Positions 1 to 7,262 of a DNA stretch of 14,367 nucleotides are shown in pieces. The stretch lies in contig QMMZ01000013.1 in NCBI GenBank assembly GCA_003647525.1, positions 1 through 14,367 on the forward strand, read 5' to 3'. A program made the translations under genes and the position numbers. The notes beneath the pieces were generated by a model. It made no database searches. It was not told the origin of the DNA and worked only from the letters and a program-made list of their open reading frames with translations. Origin of the DNA: Deltaproteobacteria bacterium (lineage in GTDB: Bacteria; Desulfobacterota; Desulfobacteria; Desulfobacterales; ETH-SRB1). How positions within the stretch are numbered: the stretch's first letter is position 1; each line of letters opens with the position of its first letter.

Positions 1-1
1 T

Positions 2-1276
2 TTTAAAGATCTGGGTCTTTTTGTGATTGATGAAGAACAGCGCTTTGGTGTTAAGCAAAAGGAAATGTTAAAAAAAATAAGGACGACAGTTGATGTTTTA
101 GCATTAACAGCAACTCCCATACCCAGGACCCTTCAAATGTCCCTGCTTGGGATACGTGACATAAGTATTATTGCAACCCCGCCCGAACATCGCCATTCCA
201 TTATAACCTATATTTCGGAGTTTGATGATGTAATTATTGCGGAAGCTATAAGAAAGGAGTTGAAAAGGAATGGTCAGATATTTTTTGTTCATAATAATAT
301 TCATAATATATGGTTAATTGCAGAGCATTTAAAAAAGCTGGTGCCTGAGGTCAGGCTGGGTGTTGCACATGGCCGTTTAAGCGAAGATGAGCTGGAAAGA
401 GAAATGTTTAAGTTTATGAAAAAAGAAATAGATATGCTGGTGTGTACAACTATAATTGAGTCGGGCATTGATATTCCTTCTGCCAACTCAATACTCATCA
501 ACAGGGCCGACAGGTTTGGATTAGCCCAGATTTACCAGCTTCGCGGCCGTGTCGGAAGAGCTGATGAGCAGGCATATGCATATCTGTTTATTCCGGAAGA
601 AAGCACATTGACCAAAGATGCCAGGAAACGTCTTAAAGTGTTGATGGAACATAGTGACCTTGGAGCAGGCTTTCAAATAGCCATGAGTGATTTGAAAATC
701 AGAGGAGGGGGTACAATACTTGGCGCTTCACAGACAGGTCATATCGCTGCGGTCGGATATGACATGTTTCTCAAGCTGATGGAAAACTCTATGTCTGAGC
801 TGAAAGGAGAGACTGTTGTAGAAAGCCTGGAACCGGAGATTAACATGACTCTCTCTGCGTTTATCCCTGAAAATTTTATCCCTGATATTGATCAAAGACT
901 TTCGGTTTATAGAAAGCTGGCAAAGCTGACTGATTTAAAAGAATTATCCGATTTTAAGGCGGAATTGATCGATCGATTTGGGGTTTTGCCAAATGAGGCT
1001 GCCAATCTTATTTTAAAGATTAAGCTTAAAGTTTTATCCATAAAAGCTGGAGTAAAAAGGCTTGACCTGGCAGGACAGCATCTTTTACTCTATTTTTCAC
1101 CAGCTCACCAAAAAAATTCCTTTGGAATAGTTGACATGATAGTTTCAAAGCAAGATCGTTTTAAGCTTACACCAGACCATGTTTTGAAGGCCAGGCTTTC
1201 AAAAGGCGATATGAAAAGCCTTTTACTTCAGGCCAGAAACATCTTGAAAGAAATAGCTCAACATGTTAACGGCTGA
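2..1276 (+). CDS. mfd: Transcription-repair coupling factor Mfd, C-terminal part (5' end outside window)
   Basis: Mfd is an ATP-driven DNA translocase that removes RNA polymerase stalled at lesions and recruits UvrA for excision repair. The frame is open from base 2, so the gene starts before the window; about 424 of a usual ~1100-1150 residues are present. Visible are the DEEQ Walker B box (IDEEQRFGVKQKE) within the first 20 residues, motif III (LTATPIPRT), the motif V region CTTIIESGIDIPSAN, and motif VI QLRGRVGRADEQAYAY. These belong to the RecG-like SF2 motor. Next comes the GGGTILGASQTGHIAAVGYDMF segment (its key part GASQTGHIAAVG), typical of Mfd, and then the C-terminal TRCF domain (MTLSAFIPENFIPD, QRLSVYRKLA, IDRFGVLP). 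The stop is TGA. The next gene follows after 213 nt of repeat-bearing spacer on the same strand. No damage is visible in the part present. Confidence 0.96.
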   Translation, partial: FKDLGLFVIDEEQRFGVKQKEMLKKIRTTVDVLALTATPIPRTLQMSLLGIRDISIIATPPEHRHSIITYISEFDDVIIAEAIRKELKRNGQIFFVHNNIHNIWLIAEHLKKLVPEVRLGVAHGRLSEDELEREMFKFMKKEIDMLVCTTIIESGIDIPSANSILINRADRFGLAQIYQLRGRVGRADEQAYAYLFIPEESTLTKDARKRLKVLMEHSDLGAGFQIAMSDLKIRGGGTILGASQTGHIAAVGYDMFLKLMENSMSELKGETVVESLEPEINMTLSAFIPENFIPDIDQRLSVYRKLAKLTDLKELSDFKAELIDRFGVLPNEAANLILKIKLKVLSIKAGVKRLDLAGQHLLLYFSPAHQKNSFGIVDMIVSKQDRFKLTPDHVLKARLSKGDMKSLLLQARNILKEIAQHVNG

Positions 1277-1280
1277 GTAA

Positions 1281-1462
1281 CGGTTCACGATTGTCAGTTG
1301 TCAGTTCACGCTTTTAAGTTTTGGCTGCCAGCTCAAAACGGAACACTTTTCGCTATTTTGGCTCTATGGCAATTCCATAATCAAGCAAAATCTAAGGAAT
1401 TGCTGTTCAACCTTACGTTGGTAGCCAGTTTTGATCAACCGTGAACCGTAAACTGTAAACTC
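1281..1462. repeat. Intergenic heptamer repeat pair (inverted) between mfd and the SurA-like gene
   Basis: The left cluster (1283-1310) reads as consecutive 7-mers GTTCACG, ATTGTCA, GTTGTCA, GTTCACG. The right cluster (1437-1462) is the same unit in inverse orientation, reading on the minus strand GTTTACA, GTTTACG, GTTCACG. CGGTTCACG at 1281-1289 is a perfect complement of CGTGAACCG at 1440-1448. The 12-mer AACCGTAAACTG at 1444-1455 recurs twice between recO and the GHMP kinase gene. Inside the loop lies another perfect 8-bp inverted repeat, GCAATTCC (1369-1376) with GGAATTGC (1396-1403). No T-run terminator and no ORF of note were seen in this spacer. Confidence 0.7.
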
Positions 1463-1489
1463 TTATTAATTATATATTTTGGTGTCTTT

Positions 1490-2497
1490 GTGGCTGCTAA
1501 ACTATTACGACAAATATTTTTTAAAGTTTGTATACGACACGTTTTTATTTTTTGTGCCCTTAGTTTCTTCATGATTGCTGATGTACAGAGCGCAGAAGTT
1601 GTTGACCGAATCGTTGCTGTTGTTAACGATGATATAATTTTACTTTCCGAACTTGACGAGTCGTTTAAGCCAAATGCTGATAGAATAATGGCGCTGGGTT
1701 ATTCGCTTGACGAGGAGCGCCGGACGCTATTCTCCCTTAGGGAGAAAATTCTTAATCAACTGATTGATCAAAAACTTACTGATCAGCAGATAAAGCAATC
1801 TAAAATTACGGTCAGTGACGATGAAATAGATAAAGCAATAGAACGTCTAAAAGAAGCAAATTTTTTTAGCGATGAAGAGCTCAGAGAAATGCTTAAAGCT
1901 GAAGGCTTAACCATGGAGGAGTATCAAAAGCGCATAAAGGATCAGATACTCAGGGCTAAACTGGTTAACTTTGAGATAAAATCCAAAATTGTAATTACAA
2001 AAGCGGATATAGGGTCTTACTACAAAAGCCACAGTGACAAATATGGCAAAACAAAAAAATATCGCCTCAGCAACATAATTATGAAAGTGCCTTCTTTTGC
2101 TTCTGAAAAGGAGAAACTTGGGGTATTAGAAAAAATGAAGATGGCTTTAACAGAATTGAACGCGGGAAAACCTTTTGATATAATAGCCAGAGATTACTCT
2201 GAATCATCATACGTTAGTGATGAAGGCGGATTGGGTTTATTTGAACTTAAAGAACTTTCTCCAAGGATACAAGAAGCAATAAAAGATATGAAGACAGGTG
2301 AGTTTACGGCGGTGCTTGATACTGATCAAGGGTATCAGATATTCTATATTCAGGAGATTGTTAATGTTTCAGGGAAGCCGCTTGAAAAGGCATCCCCTGA
2401 GATTGAAGATATACTTTATAAAGAGATAGTTGATAAGAAATTCCTTTCATGGATAGATGAACTTAGGAAGAGGTCTCACATAAAAACTATAAAATAG
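1490..2497 (+). CDS. SurA/PpiC-type periplasmic peptidyl-prolyl cis-trans isomerase
   Basis: 335 residues. The protein is predicted to be an exported folding chaperone/isomerase for outer-membrane or periplasmic proteins. Residues 1-35 form a signal peptide: basic Lys/Arg start, a hydrophobic stretch HVFIFCALSFFMIA, and a likely cleavage after VQSA. A SurA N-terminal chaperone domain follows (VVDRIVAVVNDDIILLSELD, then helices to about residue 165). One parvulin domain spans about residues 188-293, with RLSNIIMKVPS, FDIIARDYSESSYVSDEGGLG and a terminal GYQIFYIQEI. E. coli SurA has two parvulin domains; this one has a single copy, as is common in Desulfobacterota. The start is GTG; the in-frame ATG at residue 28 would destroy the signal peptide, which supports the GTG despite a weak upstream GGTG. 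It lies downstream of mfd on the same strand. The general family is certain; the exact orthology to SurA is not. Confidence 0.88.
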   Translation: MAAKLLRQIFFKVCIRHVFIFCALSFFMIADVQSAEVVDRIVAVVNDDIILLSELDESFKPNADRIMALGYSLDEERRTLFSLREKILNQLIDQKLTDQQIKQSKITVSDDEIDKAIERLKEANFFSDEELREMLKAEGLTMEEYQKRIKDQILRAKLVNFEIKSKIVITKADIGSYYKSHSDKYGKTKKYRLSNIIMKVPSFASEKEKLGVLEKMKMALTELNAGKPFDIIARDYSESSYVSDEGGLGLFELKELSPRIQEAIKDMKTGEFTAVLDTDQGYQIFYIQEIVNVSGKPLEKASPEIEDILYKEIVDKKFLSWIDELRKRSHIKTIK

Positions 2498-2498
2498 A

Positions 2499-2585
2499 CC
2501 GTTAGGCTAATAGCTAACGGCTAACAGCTAACAGCTATGCTTACAGATCATATTTTTTGAGGTATTTTACTCTTAAAAGTGTAAA
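2499..2585. repeat. Heptamer tandem repeat and weak hairpin in spacer before mgtE
   Basis: Directly after the SurA-like stop codon, CCGTTAG (2499-2505) is inverted as CTAACGG (2514-2520). From 2513 there are four consecutive 7-mers: GCTAACG, GCTAACA, GCTAACA and the degenerate GCTATGC. The period and the G-Y-T-x-A/T-C-R pattern match the GTTYACR units of the other two spacers, though the bases differ. At 2566-2585 a separate AT-rich hairpin can form (TTTAC with GTAAA, then CTT with AAG after one T-T mismatch); it lacks a following T-run. I looked for an M-box magnesium riboswitch ahead of mgtE and saw none. Confidence 0.6.
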
Positions 2586-2646
2586 CTACTTTGGGCTAAT
2601 TATGAAGAATGCCTGAAAGTCTATAGTAGGGTCAGGGTAACGAATA

Positions 2647-3999
2647 ATGCTGAGCGAGCGCAATAAAATACTTGTTGAAAGCATCAAAAGATTATTGAGA
2701 AGAGATGCTACAACTCACCTCCGCAAGATTGTAGACAAGACACATGCGGCTGACATGTCTGTTGTGTTCCGTTCTTTATCGCTTCTTAACCAGCGCAAGC
2801 TCTTTGATATGATAAAGGACGCACAGCAAAAGGGTGCTCTTTTCAGCGAGCTTGATGAAGATATCTTTTCTAACTTTATAGAAGGCATGGATTTGGACGA
2901 ACTTGTCGAGATCCTGGAACAAATGCCCACAGATGATGTTGCCGACATAATAGGACGACTGCCAAAGGAAAAGTCTGATACCATCCTCGAGAAGATGAAA
3001 AAAGAGGGGTCTGAAGAGGTTGAAGACTTACTGCGATATGGTGATGATACGGCAGGCGGTATTATGGTTCCGGATTTTATTGCCTTGAAGGAGGATATAA
3101 CCGCAAAAGAGGCAATCGAGTCGCTGCAGAAAGAGCATCTGGATGTTGAGATGCCTTTTTATCTTTATGTTGTGGATGATCATGGCAGGCTTGTTGGCGT
3201 GAGTTCATTAAGGCAGTTAGTCGTAGTCCATCCTGAAACTCCCCTTAAACAATTTATGACAACTGATGTTTTTTCCGTTGAGACAGGAATGGATCAGGAA
3301 GAGGTGGCCAAGATAGTTGCCCGTTATGATATCCTGGCTGTTCCCGTTGTAGATAGCACAAACACGTTGGTTGGTATAGTTACTGTCGATGATATTATTG
3401 ATATTATCAGAGATGAGGCCACAAAGGATATATTGAAAATGGCCGGAGCAGGTGAGGAATTTATCGAAACCCAGTCTGTTTTTAAAAGCACGAGGACTCG
3501 TTTGCCCTGGTTATTTGCAAGCTGTATTGGTGGTATAATTGCATTTTTTATTATTTGTCATTTTCAAGGCAGTTTGAGCAAGCTTGCTTATCTTGCGGCA
3601 TTTATACCGGTAATAATGAATATGGGTGGAAATATCGGCACCCAGTCTTCTTCTATTGTTGTACGTGGTCTTGCAACAGGGCAGCTCAATGTAAAAGATA
3701 TCTGGTCTGTGATTTTCAAGGAACTATCTGTCGGTTTTATACTGGGTATAATATATGGCTTTCTTATTGGTATGGTGGCTCAATTTCGTTATGATACAGG
3801 GGGGCTTGCGCTGTCCGTTGGGCTTTCCGTTATCTGTTCCATGTCTGTTGCTGCCCTGCTTGGCTCTATGGTACCGATGGCTTTTGCAAAAATAAATATA
3901 GATCCTGCCGTAGCTTCCAGTCCTTTTGTAACAACATCAGTCGATATTATCAGCGTATTTTTCTATTTTGAGATAGCCACAACCCTCCTTGGTATTTAA
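2647..3999 (+). CDS. mgtE: Magnesium transporter MgtE
   Basis: 450 residues, the usual MgtE length. MgtE is a dimeric inner-membrane Mg2+ channel gated by cytosolic Mg2+. The order of domains is standard: an acidic helical MgtE_N domain to about residue 130 (DLDELVEILEQMPTDDVADIIGRLP), a CBS pair at about 140-255 (GGIMVPDFIALKEDITAKEA opening, YVVDDHGRLVGVSSLR; VPVVDSTNTLVGIVTVDD), a connecting helix, and five membrane helices from about residue 285. The pore signature GGNIGTQSSSIVVRGLATG is intact, as is DPAVASSPFVTTSVDIISV, whose Asp in VTTSVD corresponds to the Mg-coordinating residue of the last helix. Start ATG; AGGGT lies about 10 nt upstream. recO follows after 3 nt, so the two are probably cotranscribed. 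Nothing is missing. Confidence 0.96.
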   Translation: MLSERNKILVESIKRLLRRDATTHLRKIVDKTHAADMSVVFRSLSLLNQRKLFDMIKDAQQKGALFSELDEDIFSNFIEGMDLDELVEILEQMPTDDVADIIGRLPKEKSDTILEKMKKEGSEEVEDLLRYGDDTAGGIMVPDFIALKEDITAKEAIESLQKEHLDVEMPFYLYVVDDHGRLVGVSSLRQLVVVHPETPLKQFMTTDVFSVETGMDQEEVAKIVARYDILAVPVVDSTNTLVGIVTVDDIIDIIRDEATKDILKMAGAGEEFIETQSVFKSTRTRLPWLFASCIGGIIAFFIICHFQGSLSKLAYLAAFIPVIMNMGGNIGTQSSSIVVRGLATGQLNVKDIWSVIFKELSVGFILGIIYGFLIGMVAQFRYDTGGLALSVGLSVICSMSVAALLGSMVPMAFAKINIDPAVASSPFVTTSVDIISVFFYFEIATTLLGI

Positions 4000-4002
4000 T
4001 AA

Positions 4003-4770
4003 ATGTCAAGTTTTTCTACGCGTGCCATTATTCTCCGTCGTATTGATTTTGGTGACTATGATTTAATAATTAGTTTTTTTACGTTAAATAAAGGAAAAGT
4101 TTCAGTAATTGCAAAGTCTGCGAAAAAGAGTGTTAAAAGATTTTCAGGAGTCCTCGAACCATTTTCTGTTTTGGAAGTAGTTTGCAGTTCCGGTCGCGGC
4201 AAAGGATTGCCTGTTCTACAGGAGGCAGCATTAAAACAGCCGTTTTCAAAAATCAGAACAGATATAAATAAAATCGCATATGCCAGCTACTGGGCTGAAC
4301 TGATTAATGTGTGGATGGAAGATGGTAAAAAACAGGTTCAAATATATCAACTCTTTCAGCATGTTCTTGGAGAATTAGATCTTGGTTATATATCCCAGGA
4401 GGCCCTGAGTATAATTTTTCAGATTAGATTTATGAAACTATCTGGTTTTTGTCCTGATTTGACTCGATGCGGCAACTGCCGAATTGAGGTAGAAGAGATC
4501 AGGAAAGGTAAGATTGCTTTTGATATTGTTAAAGGCTGTCTTGTTTGTGACAGATGTTCTTCTGCCAGGTCAGGCAAAATATATCTTTCTATGGGAACGA
4601 TAAAACAGTTACTATGGGTTGAAAGCGGTGATTTAAAAAAAGCGGGAAGGATCAGATTTACAAAAACAGCTTTAAGTGAGGGTTTGAAATTTCTAGAGGC
4701 GTTTGTGCCTTATCATCTAGGGATGGAGCCCCGAAGCTTGAAATTTTTGAGGCAGATAAGGGGCAACTAA
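4003..4770 (+). CDS. recO: DNA repair protein RecO
   Basis: 255 residues. RecO works with RecR (and RecF) to load RecA on SSB-coated single-stranded DNA in gap repair and recombination. The N-terminal OB fold is visible (SSFSTRAIILRRIDFGDYD, then KGKVSVIAKSAKKSVKRFSG and LEPFSVLEV). The helical region includes IAYASYWAEL and the typical LSGFCPDLTRCGNC. Cysteines C156/C159 and C182/C185 form a zinc-finger pattern (CGNC, CDRC) found in many RecO proteins but not in E. coli. The C-terminus ends in the usual basic LGMEPRSLKFLRQI. The ATG starts 3 nt after the mgtE stop and has no clear Shine-Dalgarno sequence, so translation is probably coupled to mgtE. Full length, no damage. Confidence 0.95.
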   Translation: MSSFSTRAIILRRIDFGDYDLIISFFTLNKGKVSVIAKSAKKSVKRFSGVLEPFSVLEVVCSSGRGKGLPVLQEAALKQPFSKIRTDINKIAYASYWAELINVWMEDGKKQVQIYQLFQHVLGELDLGYISQEALSIIFQIRFMKLSGFCPDLTRCGNCRIEVEEIRKGKIAFDIVKGCLVCDRCSSARSGKIYLSMGTIKQLLWVESGDLKKAGRIRFTKTALSEGLKFLEAFVPYHLGMEPRSLKFLRQIRGN

Positions 4771-4863
4771 CAGTTTACGGTTCACGGTTCACGGTTAAAA
4801 TGCTTGAGTTGTTGCATAGTTCGTTGAAAAAACCGTAAACTGTAAACCGACAACCGTAAACTG
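4771..4863. repeat. Inverted heptamer repeat element between recO and the GHMP kinase gene
   Basis: The element begins at the base after the recO stop. The left arm 4773-4793 is made of 7-mers GTTTACG, GTTCACG, GTTCACG. The right arm 4831-4863 is the inverse, reading on the minus strand GTTTACG, GTTGTCG, GTTTACA, GTTTACG. The 12-mer CAGTTTACGGTT (4771-4782) has perfect complements at 4831-4842 and 4852-4863, so two alternative long hairpins are possible in RNA or single-stranded DNA. AACCGTAAACTG also occurs at 1444-1455. The loop has no recognisable content. There is no U-tract, so a classical terminator is not supported. Confidence 0.75.
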
Positions 4864-4872
4864 TTACTTATT

Positions 4873-5934
4873 ATGTATAATGACTTGAGAAATATACTTG
4901 AAACAGAGCATATTGAGGTCTCTACACCATGCAGGATTGACATGGGAGGAACCCTGGATATCAGCACTTTTCATTATCCACTCAGGCATTTTTCCCCTTG
5001 CACATTTAACATAGCATTGGACTTAAGGACGAGAGTTTGCCTTTCAGCATATAATAAAGGTATGGTAAAAGTATCTTCAAAAGGCTTTAAGAGTGTTGAA
5101 TATCCTTTATCTAAAGTTCCTTTTGATCATCCTCTCGGGCTTATGTTTGCAATTGCAGCCTATTTTGGAGCGCAGGGCGTTCATATTCAGATTGAATCTT
5201 CATCACCACCCAGAAGCGCTCTTGGGGGATCTTCTTCAGCAGCGGTCGCTCTTGTTGCTGCGTTTTCAAGGATTTTCGAAAAAACTGGTACGGGCAGCCT
5301 TTTGTCAAGAAAGCATACAGCCATGCTTGCGTACGCTATTGAGGGAAGTGTTGCAGGTGTGCCTTGCGGTCTCCAGGATCAACTGGCTGCTGCTTATGGA
5401 GGAGTTAACGTATGGTATTGGCTTGATGGAATTAAAGGCTCTTGTTTCAGAAAAAAAGCTGTTTATCAGAAAAAATTCTTTAAAAATTTTGAGAAGCATC
5501 TTTTATTGGCCTATTGCGGAATTCCGCATGTATCAAAGGATATTAACGGGAAGTGGGTAAGGCAGTTTCTTTCAGGAAGAAACAGGGAACTCTGGGTAGA
5601 GATAATTGCTTATACGCATAGATTTGTTGACGCTTTAACCAGGCACGATTTTAAATATGCAGCCGAATCAATGAACGGAGAAATGGCTTTAAGAAAAAAG
5701 ATGACGCCTGAAGTTCTTGATTCAATGGGTGAAAAGCTTGTCGATTCGGCAGTTGAGAATAATTGCGGTGCAAGATTCACGGGGGCAGGAGGAGGCGGCT
5801 GTATATGGGCAATCGGCGAAATCGAAGACATTGCAGGATTAGAGAAAGATTGGGAATCTATTCTTTCAGAAAGAGAAGAATCCCGTATGCTTAAGGTGAA
5901 GATAGATTCTCAAGGGTTGATGACGAATGGCTGA
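4873..5934 (+). CDS. GHMP-family sugar kinase (heptose-7-phosphate kinase / galactokinase-like)
   Basis: 353 residues, ATP-dependent small-molecule kinase of the GHMP fold. Seen: the N-terminal motif TPCRIDMGGTLDIS (family A/TPxRIDxxGGxxD), the phosphate-binding loop PPRSALGGSSSA at residues 112-123, GVPCGLQDQLAAAYGG (its QDQ segment carries the presumed catalytic Asp, as in HddA and fucokinase-type enzymes), and the C-terminal glycine motif ARFTGAGGGGCIW at about residues 306-318. The combination suggests a sugar-1-kinase or heptose-7-phosphate kinase that feeds nucleotide-sugar or LPS precursor synthesis, but the substrate cannot be read from the sequence and no heptose pathway gene is adjacent. 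The ATG at 4873 lies right after the repeat element, without a clear Shine-Dalgarno sequence. The gene is complete. Confidence 0.85.
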   Translation: MYNDLRNILETEHIEVSTPCRIDMGGTLDISTFHYPLRHFSPCTFNIALDLRTRVCLSAYNKGMVKVSSKGFKSVEYPLSKVPFDHPLGLMFAIAAYFGAQGVHIQIESSSPPRSALGGSSSAAVALVAAFSRIFEKTGTGSLLSRKHTAMLAYAIEGSVAGVPCGLQDQLAAAYGGVNVWYWLDGIKGSCFRKKAVYQKKFFKNFEKHLLLAYCGIPHVSKDINGKWVRQFLSGRNRELWVEIIAYTHRFVDALTRHDFKYAAESMNGEMALRKKMTPEVLDSMGEKLVDSAVENNCGARFTGAGGGGCIWAIGEIEDIAGLEKDWESILSEREESRMLKVKIDSQGLMTNG

Positions 5935-6000
5935 TGGGTTGGGGTTGCTCAGAGATGGGCATCCGTTTGCCGGTTTGCCGGGCAGTGCATAGGGAATCTT

Positions 6001-6018
6001 TGGTTAAAAGGATAACCA
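6001..6018 (+). promoter_or_regulatory. Hairpin with the Shine-Dalgarno sequence of the Fe-S gene in its loop
   Basis: TGGTTA (6001-6006) and TAACCA (6013-6018) are perfect 6-bp complements, and the 6-nt loop between them is AAAGGA, the ribosome binding site. The ATG follows at 6020. The stem is weak (two G-C pairs), so it may simply present the ribosome site or may be a protein-binding dyad. This site also fixes the start codon of the downstream gene. An 8-bp tandem duplication, TTTGCCGG at 5966-5973 and 5974-5981, lies just upstream. Confidence 0.4.
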
Positions 6019-6019
6019 A

Positions 6020-6763
6020 ATGAAAAGACTACGTAAAATCATAGAAATTGATGAAGAATTATGTGATGGCTGTGGTCAGTGTGTGCCGGGCTGCGCAGAA
6101 GGATCATTGCAGATTGTTGACGGCAAGGCAAGGATGGTTTCGGATAATCTGTGTGACGGTCTTGGGGCATGTATCGGCGAATGCCCCAATGGCGCCCTCA
6201 GGATTGTCGAACGTGAAGCCGAGGAATTTGACGAAGAGGCAGTAGAAAAATATCTGGCAGAAAAAGAAGCGGCAAAACAAAAGCAACAGCCGGTATTGGC
6301 CTGCGGGTGTCCATCGACTAATATCCAGACATTTGCACCGGTTTCATCATGCCGGGAAGCAAACATACCGGCCGGCTCTGAAGATAGTGAATCCGCTCTT
6401 TCTCACTGGCCGATTCAAATACGGCTGATACCTGCAACAGCGCCGTTTTTAAAAGGCGCAGATCTTCTTGTGCTGGCGGATTGCTGCGGTGTCGCCATTC
6501 CGACCTTACACAAGGATTTGCTTAAAGGCAGGGTTGTTATGATAGGATGCCCGAAATTTGACGATGTTCAGGGATACGTCGAAAAGTTTGCAGATATCTT
6601 TAAAACCGCGGATATAAAAAGTGTTCTCTCAGTTGTCATGGAAGTTCCATGCTGCTCCGGACTTCCCATGATCGTCAAAAAAGGGATGGAGGCAGCAGGG
6701 AAGAATATACCCATAAAAGAGCTGGTCATCAGTACGAGGGGCAAAATACTGGAGCAAAAGTAA
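6020..6763 (+). CDS. Ferredoxin-like Fe-S protein with Cys-rich C-terminal domain
   Basis: 247 residues, cytosolic by the lack of signal or membrane segments. It is probably an electron carrier or a subunit of an anaerobic redox complex. Residues 15-25 (CDGCGQCVPGC) give a full 4Fe-4S set. The second motif, C45-D-G-L48-G-A-C51-I-G-E-C55-P, has Leu in place of the second cysteine, so it could bind a 3Fe-4S or an atypical cluster. An acidic/basic linker (EEFDEEAVEKYLAEKEAAK) leads to a C-terminal domain with CGCP, a later lone Cys, DCCGVA, IGCPKFDD and VPCCSGLP, all cysteine-bearing and probably metal-linked. Related proteins occur in strict anaerobes, annotated simply as 4Fe-4S proteins; the partner is unknown. 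A good ribosome site AAAGGA sits 7 nt before the ATG. The downstream 30-codon ORF may be coupled. Confidence 0.85.
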   Translation: MKRLRKIIEIDEELCDGCGQCVPGCAEGSLQIVDGKARMVSDNLCDGLGACIGECPNGALRIVEREAEEFDEEAVEKYLAEKEAAKQKQQPVLACGCPSTNIQTFAPVSSCREANIPAGSEDSESALSHWPIQIRLIPATAPFLKGADLLVLADCCGVAIPTLHKDLLKGRVVMIGCPKFDDVQGYVEKFADIFKTADIKSVLSVVMEVPCCSGLPMIVKKGMEAAGKNIPIKELVISTRGKILEQK

Positions 6764-6764
6764 A

Positions 6765-6857
6765 ATGTTTTTCGGGAAAGCGGCAGAAGATACATTAAAC
6801 TGTTTTAATTTTATCGCATACAGAACTGAAAAATTCTTTAGACCAGATTTCAAGTGA
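6765..6857 (+). CDS. Possible 30-residue small ORF after the Fe-S gene
   Basis: ATG lies one base after the Fe-S gene stop (TAA, then A, then ATG) and GGAG lies about 10 nt upstream, inside the end of that gene. It encodes MFFGKAAEDTLN followed by an aromatic and basic stretch ending RPDFK. No family is recognised. Its stop TGA shares bases with the ATG of a second tiny ORF at 6857. It could be a coupled small protein, or chance in an AT-rich boundary region. Confidence 0.2.
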   Translation: MFFGKAAEDTLNCFNFIAYRTEKFFRPDFK

Positions 6858-6940
6858 TGATGGATCTTTCAATAATTAAAGCTGTATTTCGCAGAATCAA
6901 CAACACCTTAATTGCCTACAGTATGTTGGCAATATACTAA
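6857..6940 (+). CDS. Possible 27-residue small ORF, coupled by a TGATG overlap
   Basis: Reads MMDLSIIKAVFRRINN and then a hydrophobic tail LIAYSMLAIY. It starts in the stop of the preceding ORF and its TAA (6938-6940) lies inside the 9-bp inverted repeat at 6919-6947. A conserved function cannot be claimed. The FRRINN to Ala-Ile tail faintly recalls the start of a nucleotidyltransferase fold, which would make this a truncated N-terminus; that is a guess. The rest of the spacer from 6941 to about 7030 holds nothing I can identify. Confidence 0.15.
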   Translation: MMDLSIIKAVFRRINNTLIAYSMLAIY

Positions 6941-6947
6941 CATACTG
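6919..6947. repeat. Perfect 9-bp inverted repeat in the core/island boundary spacer
   Basis: CAGTATGTT (6919-6927) and AACATACTG (6939-6947) are exact complements around an 11-nt loop. It could be a protein operator or a weak bidirectional transcription stop between the plus-strand Fe-S gene and the convergent minus-strand island. There is no adjacent T-run, so an intrinsic terminator is not supported. Confidence 0.4.
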
Positions 6948-7030
6948 GTTTCTTGCCAATGTATAATTTTACAACTAAATTGATAAAATCCAGCGGCGGG
7001 TTTATTGAGAAAACTTGCAGACCAATTGTT

Positions 7031-7259
7031 TCAGAAAAAATCTGTCAGGTGATCAGATTCATTGTTTTGATAACGCTTAAAGATATCAGCCTCCAGCAGC
7101 TTCCGCCACCTGAAGCACCGCGCCGGTACCAAGTTCAGGACGGTATGTGACCTTAACTTTTGTATCTTTTTTGATCTGCATTGGGAAAGTCAGGTTTAAC
7201 AATATGCCAGCGGATGTTATTTCAGTAAAATGTTTGACCGTTTCTGTGCGAGTCCTTAG
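7031..7259 (-). pseudogene. Coding remnant with YRPELGTG motif, downstream of the DUF5615 gene
   Basis: After the DUF5615 stop the same frame stays open to TGA at 7086-7088, about 57 codons with protein-like composition: TEITSAGILLNLTFPMQIKK, then VKVTYRPELGTG and VLQVAEAAGG. Shifting one frame at the end gives a further plausible tail, DIFKRYQNNESDHLTDFF, to TGA at 7031-7033, as if one frameshift had occurred. There is no start codon with a ribosome site. The core VKVxYRPELGTG recurs at 8023-8058 with mostly silent differences, which supports real coding history. I do not recognise the family. It looks like the C-terminus of a lost gene left beside the toxin-antitoxin pair. Confidence 0.5.
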
Positions 7260-7262
7260 TAT

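Noticed and set aside
1277..1489. CRISPR-like array in the heptamer repeat spacers
   Set aside because: Units are 7 bp without spacers of regular length and no cas gene is present.
2498..2646. Mg2+ riboswitch (M-box) ahead of mgtE
   Set aside because: The spacer is short and AT-rich and I could not find the conserved M-box elements; only repeats and a weak hairpin are seen.
4771..4863. Rho-independent terminator after recO
   Set aside because: Long inverted repeats are present, but the stems lack a GC-rich core with a following T-run.
5093..5560. 155-codon ORF in another frame of the GHMP kinase gene
   Set aside because: It overlaps the conserved phosphate-binding loop and QDQ motifs in the true frame and has no motif of its own.
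5927..5992. 21-codon ORF starting in the end of the GHMP kinase gene (MADGLGLLRDG...)
   Set aside because: It has no good ribosome site, low-complexity Gly/Leu content and an 8-bp tandem duplication inside; probably chance.
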